Assembly (NCBI GenBank): GCA_963756495.1
Contig: CAVWNS010000002.1
Span: 558,001-622,000 of the forward strand
Direction: 5' to 3'
Length of the DNA: 64,000 bases
Source: DATFDN01 sp963756495
GTDB lineage: Bacteria > Pseudomonadota > Alphaproteobacteria > Acetobacterales > Acetobacteraceae
Both the position numbers and the translations under genes were made by a program. Shown here in pieces: positions 17,292 through 25,505 of the stretch (position 1 is the first letter of the stretch; each line of letters starts with the position of its first letter). Below the pieces are notes generated by a model. It did not search any database. It worked only from the letters and a program-made list of their open reading frames with translations, and had not been told where the DNA came from.

Positions 17292-18455
17292 ATGAAAGCA
17301 TCGGTGTTCTACCTGCCCAGCATCGGCAGCCGGGCCGAGATCGAAGCCGGCATGGCCGGGATGCGCGGCGACCTCTATCAGCGGATGCTGCGCGAGCTGA
17401 CCGAGCAGATCAAGCTCGCCGACGAACTGGGTTACGACTCGGTCAGCTTCACCGAGCACCATTTCCACATCGAGGGTTTCGAGCTTTCCAACAACCCGGT
17501 GCTGCTCGACCTTTTCTTCGCGATGCAGACCAAGCGCATCCGCGTCGGCCAGCTGGGCATCGTGCTGCCGGCGTCGAACCCGATCCGCGTGGCCGAGGAT
17601 ATCGCCATGCTCGATCACATGACCGGCGGGCGCGCCTGCGCCGGCTTCGCGCGCGGTTACCAGCGCCGCTGGGTGGACGTGATGGCGCAGCAGACGCACG
17701 GCATCCACGGCGCACTGCCCGGCCAGCACGACGAGATCGACGCCGCCAACCGGGCCGCCTTCGAGGAGCACTTCCAGATCATCAAGAAGTGCTGGACGGA
17801 GGAGATGCTGTCCTTCGACGGCAAGTTCTGGCAGATCCCGCCGGCCGAGGTGCCGTGGACGCTCGATACCACGCAGAAATGGGGCAAGGGTGTCGAGGAC
17901 GGCATGCTGCGCCAGGTCGGCGTGGTGCCGAAGCCGTTGCAGAAGCCGTATCCGCCGATGTTCCTGCCCTTCGCCAGCAGTGAGAACAGCATCCGCTGGG
18001 CGGCGCGGGAGGGCGTCACCGCGATCCTGCCCCCGCTGCATCCCGAATACGAACGCAGGCTGTACGACTTGTACGCCGAGGTCTCCGGCCGACCGCGCGG
18101 GCAGGGCACCGGCTTGCTGCGCGATGTCATCATCACCGACACCGACGAGGAGGCACGCGCGCTCTGGCGCGATTCCGGCCAGTTCGCCGGCCGCGCCTGG
18201 TTCGAACCCTTCGGCTTCCGCAAGGGCCTCATGGACCCCGTATCCGGCGCCTTCCCGACGCCGGAGGAGGCGATCGAGCGCGGATACGCCCTGGTCGGCA
18301 CGGTCGATAGCGTCACCCGCGCGCTGGAGCGGAACATGAAGCGCCAGACGGTTGATTGGCTGTTCTGCTACACCTACAACGCCCTGGTCCCCCACGACGT
18401 GCTGATGAAGTCGATCGAAACGCTGTGGACCAAGGTGATGCCGCGCTTCGCTTGA
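17292..18455 (+). CDS. LLM-class flavin-dependent monooxygenase
   Basis: A 387-aa luciferase-like TIM-barrel monooxygenase. Diagnostic segments: DSVSFTEHHFHIEGF, QLGIVLPASNPIRVAEDIAM, GRACAGFARGYQRRW, and the substrate-side FLPFASSENSIRWAAREG. It uses reduced FMN from the flavin reductase encoded just upstream to oxygenate an organic substrate. The longer insertion VMAQQTHGIHGALPGQHDE places it outside the alkane-sulfonate subgroup; the substrate is unknown. Confidence 0.9.
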   Translation: MKASVFYLPSIGSRAEIEAGMAGMRGDLYQRMLRELTEQIKLADELGYDSVSFTEHHFHIEGFELSNNPVLLDLFFAMQTKRIRVGQLGIVLPASNPIRVAEDIAMLDHMTGGRACAGFARGYQRRWVDVMAQQTHGIHGALPGQHDEIDAANRAAFEEHFQIIKKCWTEEMLSFDGKFWQIPPAEVPWTLDTTQKWGKGVEDGMLRQVGVVPKPLQKPYPPMFLPFASSENSIRWAAREGVTAILPPLHPEYERRLYDLYAEVSGRPRGQGTGLLRDVIITDTDEEARALWRDSGQFAGRAWFEPFGFRKGLMDPVSGAFPTPEEAIERGYALVGTVDSVTRALERNMKRQTVDWLFCYTYNALVPHDVLMKSIETLWTKVMPRFA

Positions 18456-18568
18456 TACGGACGGCCCGCCTCTGACCGGTTGAGGGTCCCCTCCCCCCGC
18501 CTCCTCCCGCAAGAGAAGGGGTTACAAAGGCGCTGGAATCTCTCCCCTCCCCTTGCGGGCTACGGGAT

Positions 18569-18973
18569 TCACGGATCGCACCCGGACCGCTCAACTCCCT
18601 CTCCGCCCTTGGGGGCGGAGAGGGCCGGGGAGAGGTGGGGGAGACTCGAGTTCGCGGAGCACGCGCCGCAATACCCCGGGTTCTCGAGCACCTCGTTGTT
18701 CCAAAACCGGATGACGCGGTATCCGTGCGCGGCCAGCTCGGCCGACCGCGCCGTGTCTTCCGCCCCGCCCTCGGCGTGCTGACCGCCATCCAGCTCGATG
18801 GCCAGCTTGCGCGCGGGGCAGGCGAAGTCGGCTATGCGCCGCCCGATCGGATGCTGGCGGCGGAACGTCCAGGGCAGCGCACTCTCGCGCAACGCGCGCC
18901 ACAGGCGCCGCTCCACCTCGGTGGCCTCGCGACGCAGCTTGCGTGCGACGATGGTTCGCGTCCGCAGGGCCAT
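18569..18973 (-). CDS. DUF559 endonuclease-like protein
   Basis: A ~134-aa protein with the Vsr-like PD-(D/E)XK fold of DUF559: RKLRREATEVERRLWRALRE, FRRQHPIGRRIADFACPARK, LAIELDGGQHAE and YRVIRFWNNEVLEN. The D-F-x(n)-E-L-D-G core supplies candidate metal ligands. The start at 18973 excludes upstream repeat sequence. The C-terminal ~30 residues are translated repeat DNA, so the native end is probably near 18660. DUF559 genes are often isolated and flanked by palindromic repeats, as here. Nuclease activity is inferred from fold only. Confidence 0.7.
   Translation of the reverse strand: MALRTRTIVARKLRREATEVERRLWRALRESALPWTFRRQHPIGRRIADFACPARKLAIELDGGQHAEGGAEDTARSAELAAHGYRVIRFWNNEVLENPGYCGACSANSSLPHLSPALSAPKGGEGVERSGCDP
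18597..18624. repeat. Palindromic repeat left of DUF559 gene
   Basis: CCCTCTCCGCCC, a short loop, then GGGGCGGAGAGGG forms a near-perfect 12-bp hairpin. A second copy lies at 19001-19026 on the other side of the DUF559 gene. Adjacent short tracts (TCCCCTTGCGG types at ~18547 and ~19118) also recur on both sides. Confidence 0.75.
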
Positions 18974-19000
18974 CGCGGCGTGTCCCCCACCTCTTCCCGA

Positions 19001-19026
19001 CCCTCTCCGCCCCAGGGCGGAGAGGG
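19001..19026. repeat. Palindromic repeat right of DUF559 gene
   Basis: CCCTCTCCGCCCC-A-GGGCGGAGAGGG, the partner of the repeat at 18597. It may serve as a terminator or be part of a dispersed extragenic palindrome family. The sequence from here to 19214 holds more of the same repeat type and no gene. Confidence 0.75.
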
Positions 19027-19214
19027 GGCGAGCCGCGTGATGATGCCGGGAGTACGGCAAGCAATGTGTGAACGCCGTAGCCCGCAAGGGGAGGGGGAGG
19101 GCCTCGCAGGCTAAAAGCTCGCCTCCCCTTGCGGAAGGGGTTGGGGGAGCGGTCGAGCGCAACGCCAGAAACGGTCAGTGCGAGAGTCGCGCCGGCCCGA
19201 TAGATCGGCCGGGC

Positions 19215-22200
19215 CTACCCGCCGACGCCCGCCATCTGGCGCTCCACCAACCGCGCATAGACCCCGCGCCGGGCCAGCAGTGCCGCATGATCCCCGGCCT
19301 CGACCAGGCGCCCCTCGTCCAGCACGACGATCAGGTCGGCATCGCGGATCGTGGACAGACGGTGCGCCACCACGATCGTCGTGCGATCCCGCATCAGCGC
19401 GTGCAGCGCGGCCCGCACGGCGGCCTCGCTCAGCGTGTCGAGGTGCGAGGTCGCCTCGTCCAGCACCAGGACGGGGGCGTCCTTCAGGAACGCCCGCGCG
19501 ATCGCCACCCGCTGGCGCTGCCCGCCGGACAGGGCGACACCGCGTTCGCCCACCCGCGTCTCCAGCCCCTCGGGCAGCCCGGCCACGAACCCCGCCAGCG
19601 CCGCCTGATCGAGCGCCCGCATCACCGCCGCCGCCGAGGCATCGGGCCGTGCCAGCCGGACATTCGCCCCCAGCGTGTCGTTGAACAGATACGTATCCTG
19701 CGCCACCAGCGCGATCCGCTCGCGCAGCGCATCGAGCCGCAGGTCGCGCAGATCGATCCCGTCGAGCCGGATCGCCCCCGAATCCGGGTCCCAGAAGCGC
19801 AGCAGCAGGTTCGCCAGCGTCGTCTTGCCGGCGCCCGATGGGCCGACCAGCGCCACCGTCGCGCCCGCCGGCACGTCGAAGCCGATCGCGCGCAACGCTG
19901 GGCGCCCCCGCCCGGGATAGGTGAATCCGACGCCGGCGAACCGCACCGCCGATCCACCCGGCGGCGCGGCGGGTTCACGGGCGCCATCCAGGATCGCCAC
20001 CTTCTCGGCCTCGACCACGCGCAGCCGGCGCGTGGATGCGATCGTGTCGGCCAGTTGCCGCCCCGCCTGCGCAATCTCCGAAACCGGCAGGAACGCCGCG
20101 GTCGAGACCAGGACGAGCAGCGGCAGCATCGCCGGTGCCAGCCAGCCCTGCCGGACCAACGCCGCTCCCACGCCCGCCACCGCCAGCCCGCCGAGCCCGG
20201 TCGCCGCCTCCAGCCCGGCGGCCTGGCGCGTCACGTCGGCGAGCAGCGCCAGCCGCATCTCCTGGTATCGCCGGGCCAGCCCGATGAACGCCGCGCGCCG
20301 CCGTGACGTCGCCTGGAAGGCGATCAGGTCGGCCAGCCCCTGGATCGTCTCGGTCGCATGCGCGCCCAGCTCCCCCAGCGCGCCGCGCGCCGCCGAGGCC
20401 AGCGTATCGATCCGGCGCCGCCCGCGCAGCGGCGCCGCCCCGGCATAGAGCAGGAAGGGCAACAGCGTCAGCGCGAGCGGCCAGGCCATCCAGATCAGCA
20501 CGCCCAGCACGGCGGCCGGGACCAGCACGGCGACGACCGCCGGCGCGACGGTGTGGGCGTAGAAATACTCGACCGTCTCGATGTCCTGCGTCGCCAGTGC
20601 GACCAGGTCGCCGGACCGCCGCCGCAGCAGGTAGGCCGGCGCCAGCCGGTCCAGGGTCGCGAACAGCCGCACGCGCATTTCGGCCAGCATTTGATAGGCC
20701 ATGTGGTGCGCGATCCAGGACTCCAGCCAGTGCAGCAGGCCTGCCAATGGCGCGGTCGCGAGCAGCGCGATCAGCAGGCCCCGCGCATCGCCTCCGGCCC
20801 GCACGGCTCCGATCGCCAAGGCGCCGAACACGCCGACCCCGATGAAGGCGGCCACCCGGCCGACACCGCAGACGATCGTCACCGCCAGCTCGCCGCGCCA
20901 GGGTCGGACGAAGCCGAGCAGCGCCCGGATGGTCTCCGGCCAACCCAGCTCCGCGGCGTCCTCGCTCAATCCGCGCGGCTCCGGCGGCGTCGCATCGTCC
21001 GGTCCGGCTGGCCGACGCCTCAGCTCGGGCAGCACGTCGGTGATTTCCGTTGCGCGCTCGCCGAGCTGCGGTCGCATCAGCCGGGCATAGGGACCATCGC
21101 GCGCGATCAGGGCGGCATGGGTGCCGCTGTCGCACACCGCGCCGTCCTCCAGCACCAGGATGCGGTCGGCGCCGATCACGCTGGACAGCCGGTGTGCCAG
21201 GATCAGCGTCGTGCGCCCGGCCATCAGGCGATCGAGCGCCTGCTGGATCTCCGCCTCGTTTTCCGCATCGACCGAGGACAGCGCCTCGTCAAGGACCAGG
21301 ATCGGCGCGTCGCGCAGCAGGGCGCGCGCGATCGACAGCCGCTGGTGCTGTCCGCCCGACAGCCGCATCCCGCGCTCGCCGATCACCGTGGCATAGCCGT
21401 CGGGCAACGCCAGGATGAAATCATGCGCGTTCGCCGCGCGCGCCGCGGCGGCGAGGTCGGCATCGCGCGCGTCGGGCCGCCCCAGGCGCAGGTTCTCCTC
21501 CACGGTGCCGTGAAACAGGGTCGTGTCCTGCGTCACCACGGCGATCAGGCCGCGCACGCCGTCCGGGTCCAGCGCGCGCAGGTCGCGCCCGCCGATGCGC
21601 AGCGTGCCGGAATCCGGGTCGTGCAGCCGCAGCAGCAGGCGCACCACGGTCGACTTGCCCGACCCGCTCGGCCCGACGATGCCGACGCGCTCGCCAGCTT
21701 CGATGGCAAAGCTCAGGCGCTCAAGCGCCGGCCGGCGCGCGCCCGGATAGGCGAAGCGCACAGTCTCGAACGCGATCGAGGGGGTCAGGGTCTCAGCCGG
21801 CTCCGGCCGTTCCGGGGCGGCGGGCGCGGAGACCGGTGCCTCCATCAGCGCATGGATGCCGGCCGCCGCCGCCTGCCCGGTCATGCCCTGGTGCAGCACG
21901 GCGCGCAGGTCGCGCAGCGGGCGGAAGATCTCGGTCCCCGCCATCAGCACGATCAGGAGCGCCTCCAGGCTCATCGCCCCGGTGCGCACGCGCCAGACGC
22001 CGAGTGCCAGGGCCGCGGCGGCCCCGAACGCCGTGCCGAGATCGGTGACGCCGCGCGTCAGCACGCTGAGCGACAGCACCCAGAACGTGCTGTCCGACAG
22101 CGCCCGCGCCCGCGCCGCCAGCCGGGCCCCGAACGCCCCGCTCTGGCCGAATGCCTTCAGCGTCGGCAATCCCTGCACGCCGTCCAGGAATTCCTCCCCG

Positions 22201-22781
22201 AACGCCTTTAGCGCCTGCTGCTGCGCGCGCGAGGCCGCGCCGGTGCGCGCATGGGTCAGCGCCGGCAGCACCAGGGTGAACAGCGCCCCTGCCAGCATTA
22301 CCGCCGCGACCGGCAGGTCCCATAGCGCGATGATCACGAAGATCGCCACCGGCGCGCAGAGTGCGATGGCCACCTGCGGCAGGTACTGCCCGAAGAACGT
22401 CTGGAGCTGCTCGACCCCGTCCACCATCGACAGCATCACGCCGCCGGTGCGCTCCGCGCCGAACCAGGCGGGTCCGAGGGCGACGATCTTGTCGTAGAGC
22501 CGCCCCCGGAGCATGGCCTGCACCCGCGCGGCGGTGCGATGCGCCACCATCGTCCGCGCGTCCTCGAGCCATGCCCGCAGCAGGATCGCCCCGGCGGTCG
22601 CCCCGAGCGGCCAGATCAGCGCGCCGGGCGGAGCGTCCCGGAACACCAGGGCGAGGAACCGTCCCAGGAACGCGAACCGCGTGATCCCGACCGCGAGCGC
22701 CAACAGGCCGAGCAGCACCGACGCACAGATCCGCCCGCGCAGGCCGCGCGTCAGACGCCACAGCCGAAGGTCGAAATACAT
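19215..22781 (-). CDS. Fused tandem ABC exporter, CydDC-like
   Basis: An unusually long 1188-aa polypeptide carrying two full half-transporters. Half 1: membrane domain to ~residue 320, then Walker A GPSGSGKSTVVRLLLRL, signature LSGGQHQRLSIARALL, Walker B ILVLDEALSSVD. Half 2: membrane domain ~640-930, Walker A GPSGAGKTTLANLLLRF, signature LSGGQRQRVAIARAF, Walker B VLVLDEATSHLD. Each half has the ABC1-type exporter layout. CydD and CydC, normally separate, export cysteine/glutathione for cytochrome bd assembly; this fusion resembles them in order and type, but no cytochrome bd genes are nearby, so the substrate is uncertain. Confidence 0.85.
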   Translation of the reverse strand: MYFDLRLWRLTRGLRGRICASVLLGLLALAVGITRFAFLGRFLALVFRDAPPGALIWPLGATAGAILLRAWLEDARTMVAHRTAARVQAMLRGRLYDKIVALGPAWFGAERTGGVMLSMVDGVEQLQTFFGQYLPQVAIALCAPVAIFVIIALWDLPVAAVMLAGALFTLVLPALTHARTGAASRAQQQALKAFGEEFLDGVQGLPTLKAFGQSGAFGARLAARARALSDSTFWVLSLSVLTRGVTDLGTAFGAAAALALGVWRVRTGAMSLEALLIVLMAGTEIFRPLRDLRAVLHQGMTGQAAAAGIHALMEAPVSAPAAPERPEPAETLTPSIAFETVRFAYPGARRPALERLSFAIEAGERVGIVGPSGSGKSTVVRLLLRLHDPDSGTLRIGGRDLRALDPDGVRGLIAVVTQDTTLFHGTVEENLRLGRPDARDADLAAAARAANAHDFILALPDGYATVIGERGMRLSGGQHQRLSIARALLRDAPILVLDEALSSVDAENEAEIQQALDRLMAGRTTLILAHRLSSVIGADRILVLEDGAVCDSGTHAALIARDGPYARLMRPQLGERATEITDVLPELRRRPAGPDDATPPEPRGLSEDAAELGWPETIRALLGFVRPWRGELAVTIVCGVGRVAAFIGVGVFGALAIGAVRAGGDARGLLIALLATAPLAGLLHWLESWIAHHMAYQMLAEMRVRLFATLDRLAPAYLLRRRSGDLVALATQDIETVEYFYAHTVAPAVVAVLVPAAVLGVLIWMAWPLALTLLPFLLYAGAAPLRGRRRIDTLASAARGALGELGAHATETIQGLADLIAFQATSRRRAAFIGLARRYQEMRLALLADVTRQAAGLEAATGLGGLAVAGVGAALVRQGWLAPAMLPLLVLVSTAAFLPVSEIAQAGRQLADTIASTRRLRVVEAEKVAILDGAREPAAPPGGSAVRFAGVGFTYPGRGRPALRAIGFDVPAGATVALVGPSGAGKTTLANLLLRFWDPDSGAIRLDGIDLRDLRLDALRERIALVAQDTYLFNDTLGANVRLARPDASAAAVMRALDQAALAGFVAGLPEGLETRVGERGVALSGGQRQRVAIARAFLKDAPVLVLDEATSHLDTLSEAAVRAALHALMRDRTTIVVAHRLSTIRDADLIVVLDEGRLVEAGDHAALLARRGVYARLVERQMAGVGG

Positions 22782-22858
22782 GCCTGTGGCTCACCGGGTC
22801 AGGGAAGAAGAAGGTATCGCACGCGATCCCGTCCGCGCCCACCGAACCCCCGGCGGCG

Positions 22859-23989
22859 TCAAGCGATGATGATCTCCACCCGCCGGTTCTGCGGCTCGCG
22901 CACGCCGGGGCCGGTCTGCACCAGCGTATGGGTCGCGCCGAAGCCGTGGATTGCGATGGCGTTGCGCGGCACGCCGTCGCGCACGAGTTCGGCCGCCACG
23001 CGCTGCGCCCGGCTGAGCGAGAGCGCCTGATTGACGCGCGCCGTGCCGGAGGTGTCGGTGTATCCGTTCACCCGGATCTGCGTGAATTGCGTGTGCCGCG
23101 AGGCTTCGGCCGCCGTACGGATGATCTCGCGCGCGCGGTCGGTGAGCGTGGCCTTGTCCCAGTCGAAGAACACGATGTAGGAGCGCGCCGCCTGCGCCCC
23201 GGGCGCCACGACCGGGATGGGCGCCGGGGGGGCCGGCCTCCCAGGAGGAGGCACATTGAAGGCGTAGCGCACGCCCAGCAGGAACGTGTGACTGTATTGC
23301 GGGCCGAGCTTCAGCGTCGCAACGGAGTCAGAGACCCGTTCGCCCGCGGTCACGTCCAATAGCCTGTACTGCGCGGTGAGCGACAGGCCGGGCGTGTTGG
23401 GCACGGGGAAAGCGGCGCCGGCGATGACCTGCCACGCGAATTTGCCGGGGCCGGTGCCGCTTCCCGTAGCCGTGGCGATGCCGGGGATGACGATCCGCGC
23501 ATTGTCGACCCGCGTCCACATGTAGCCGGCGCCAACGCCGAGATAGGGGAAGACATACCGGCTGCCGATGTCGAAATCGAAGAGCGCGTTCGCCATCACG
23601 CCGAACGTGCTGAGATGTCCGTCGGTCGGTCCGACAATTCCCGGAGGCGTGTCCAGATGCAGGCCGTTGCGGATGTAGTCGCCTTCCGCCTCGAAGCGGA
23701 ACCCGTTGCCGAGGGCATAGCCCACGCTGCCTGTCCAGTCGAAGCCGACCCGGTCATCGACGCGCAACGAGGTGCTGGGAACAGCCGGCAGACCGAGGAG
23801 AGCGGGCAGCCTCGTCAGAGACTGGAGAGCGGGAACATCGAGACTTGCGCGGAACGCCTGTGGCAGGTTCAGTCCCGCCCCGGCTGCGACATAGAGGCCC
23901 TGCACCGGCTGCGCCCGGGCAGCGAGCGGGAAGACGAGGGGTGCGGCGATCAGGGCGCTGGTCAGCAGGGCGGAGCGCGGGCGCATCAT
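22859..23989 (-). CDS. OmpA-family outer membrane protein, copy 1
   Basis: A 376-aa protein: signal peptide (LLTSALIAAPLVFPLAARA), an N-terminal eight-strand barrel-type domain (GLYVAAGAGLNL ... YLGVGAGYMWTRVD ... FLLGVRYAF), a proline-rich linker near residue 245 and a C-terminal OmpA/MotB peptidoglycan-binding domain (YIVFFDWDKATLTDRA, VNGYTDTSG, LSLSRAQRVAAEL, REPQNRRVEIII). Asp and Arg residues for diaminopimelate binding are in the last two motifs. It is a paralogue of the next gene, downstream of it in the same direction and separated by a terminator. Confidence 0.9.
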   Translation of the reverse strand: MMRPRSALLTSALIAAPLVFPLAARAQPVQGLYVAAGAGLNLPQAFRASLDVPALQSLTRLPALLGLPAVPSTSLRVDDRVGFDWTGSVGYALGNGFRFEAEGDYIRNGLHLDTPPGIVGPTDGHLSTFGVMANALFDFDIGSRYVFPYLGVGAGYMWTRVDNARIVIPGIATATGSGTGPGKFAWQVIAGAAFPVPNTPGLSLTAQYRLLDVTAGERVSDSVATLKLGPQYSHTFLLGVRYAFNVPPPGRPAPPAPIPVVAPGAQAARSYIVFFDWDKATLTDRAREIIRTAAEASRHTQFTQIRVNGYTDTSGTARVNQALSLSRAQRVAAELVRDGVPRNAIAIHGFGATHTLVQTGPGVREPQNRRVEIIIA

Positions 23990-24011
23990 CGGTCTCCTTG
24001 AAAATCAGCCG

Positions 24012-24050
24012 AACGCAAACGGGGCGCCTTGCGGCGCCCCGTCGGCTTCC
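24012..24050 (-). terminator. Terminator between the two OmpA-type genes
   Basis: ACGGGGCGCC-TTGC-GGCGCCCCGT (24019-24042) is a perfect 10-bp stem with a 4-base loop. Read on the minus strand it is followed by a short TTTG. It lies directly after the stop of the upstream OmpA copy, so the second copy needs its own promoter or read-through. Confidence 0.7.
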
Positions 24051-24069
24051 AGCCGCCGCCGTCTCGGCG

Positions 24070-25170
24070 TCAGCGGATGATGATCTCGACGCGGCGGTTC
24101 TGCGGCTCGCGAACGCCGGGGCCGGTCGGCACCAGCAGATGCGTGTCGCCGAAGCCGTGGATCGAGATGGCGTTGCGGGGCACGCCGTCGCGCACCAACT
24201 CGGCCGCTACGTTCTCGGCGCGGCGGATCGACAAGGTCAGGTTGTGGCTCGCTCGGCCCGACGTATCGGCGTAGCCGTTGACCTCGATCTGCGTGTACTG
24301 CACGCGGCGCGAGTTGTCCGCCGCCTCGCTGATGATCTGGCGCGCCCGGTCGGTGAGCGTGGCCTTGTCCCAGTCGAAGAACACGAGATACGAGCGGGCG
24401 GGAGCGGGTGCCGGAGCGGCGACCGGGGTCGGAGCCGGGGGCGGAGCCGGCGGGGTCACGCCGAAGGTATAGCGGAATCCGACGAGGATGGCGTGGTTGA
24501 ATTCGTTGCCTAAACGGAACTTACCAGTGATCACCCGGCCACCAGTGGCCGGGGTCACTGCCCCGCTGAAGTCGCGCGCGAGCTGGCCCATGAAGCGATA
24601 CTCGACCGTCAGCGCCAAGCCCGTGTAGCCGATGGGAACCAGCGTTCCCAGGATCGCCTGATAGGCGAACGCGCCTGTCCTACCGTTGGACGTCAGCGTC
24701 GCGCCACCCGGCGTGTAGACGCGCAGGTTCTGCAGCTGATCGTACTGATAGCCGGCGCCGACGCCGACATACGGGGCCGCATAGGGGATGTACGGCGACA
24801 GGTCGAACATTACGTTGACCATCGGGCCGTATTTCTGTTCCCAGCCCCCGGCAGCGGCCAGGGTATTAGCGCTGGAAAGGTTGCTCTTTACCTTGTTGAA
24901 CTTGTTGCCGCGGACGGAGCCTTCAAGCTGCAGGCTCAGTCCGTTGCCAAGCTGGTACCCGACATTGCCCTGCGCCATCGAGCCCCATCCGGAATGCAGG
25001 TTGGTTCCAACATTGGTCCCCGCCACATTCTGAAGATTTTGGCTCTGAAGGTAGTTCGCGCCCACCCCGAGACCTACGTACACACCGCTGAGGTCCGGCA
25101 TCATCTGCGCGTGCGCGGCCATCGGCAGCGCCAGCACGGTGGCAGCCAGGAGCGTACTCCGAAGCTTCAT
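24070..25170 (-). CDS. OmpA-family outer membrane protein, copy 2
   Basis: A 366-aa homologue of the neighbouring copy with the same plan: signal peptide (MKLRSTLLAATVLALPMAAHA), barrel-type domain (GVYVGLGVGANYLQ ... YVGVGAGYQYDQL ... ILVGFRYTFG), an Ala/Pro linker of about 20 residues near 245-265, then the OmpA C-terminal domain (YLVFFDWDKATLTDRA, VNGYADTSGRA, REPQNRRVEIIIR). The C-terminal domains of the two copies are nearly identical while the barrels have diverged, pointing to a tandem duplication with separate surface roles. Confidence 0.92.
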   Translation of the reverse strand: MKLRSTLLAATVLALPMAAHAQMMPDLSGVYVGLGVGANYLQSQNLQNVAGTNVGTNLHSGWGSMAQGNVGYQLGNGLSLQLEGSVRGNKFNKVKSNLSSANTLAAAGGWEQKYGPMVNVMFDLSPYIPYAAPYVGVGAGYQYDQLQNLRVYTPGGATLTSNGRTGAFAYQAILGTLVPIGYTGLALTVEYRFMGQLARDFSGAVTPATGGRVITGKFRLGNEFNHAILVGFRYTFGVTPPAPPPAPTPVAAPAPAPARSYLVFFDWDKATLTDRARQIISEAADNSRRVQYTQIEVNGYADTSGRASHNLTLSIRRAENVAAELVRDGVPRNAISIHGFGDTHLLVPTGPGVREPQNRRVEIIIR

Positions 25171-25374
25171 ATCCGTCTTCTCCTCGTTGTCATGCCGCGT
25201 CGGCGGGCACGGGTCGCGGCGCGACGCTTCATGGCGCCGCCCGTCATGCGTAGAACACTAGCGGCGACGGCGGAATAAAACGAGGGGGCCGGGATCGGTT
25301 TGAACGTCGCTGTTGCCAGTCTGCAACAGGGTTCGGGCAAGCGGGCCACAGGCACCGGGGAGCCATGGACGCGG

Positions 25375-25467
25375 CGGAAGAGAGCAGGAGTCGAACCTGC
25401 CCAGGACCGCGCGGCGGCCCCAACCGGCTTTGAAGGCCGGCCGACCCACCGGGGTCGCTTCTCCTCC
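25375..25467 (-). tRNA. selC: tRNA-Sec (UCA anticodon)
   Basis: A 93-nt tRNA with selenocysteine-specific features. An 8-bp acceptor stem (GGAGGAGA with TCTCTTCC) is longer than in other bacterial tRNAs, the anticodon loop reads CTTCAAA (anticodon TCA, decoding UGA), and a long variable arm (GGGGCCGCCGCGCGGTCC) is followed by the TFC arm with GGTTCGACTCC. It closely follows the E. coli selC pattern. The discriminator is G and the next bases are CCG, so the terminal CCA is not fully encoded. It lies 38 bases after selA. Confidence 0.95.
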
Positions 25468-25505
25468 GCCCTCAGTATCCCCGCGCTCTCGTGGTGCGAC
25501 AACCG

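Noticed and set aside
15849..18512. An 887-codon open frame on the minus strand spanning the flavin reductase and LLM genes
   Set aside because: Only its last 255 codons (carbonic anhydrase) have protein character; the rest is antisense to two well-supported genes and is open because of high GC.
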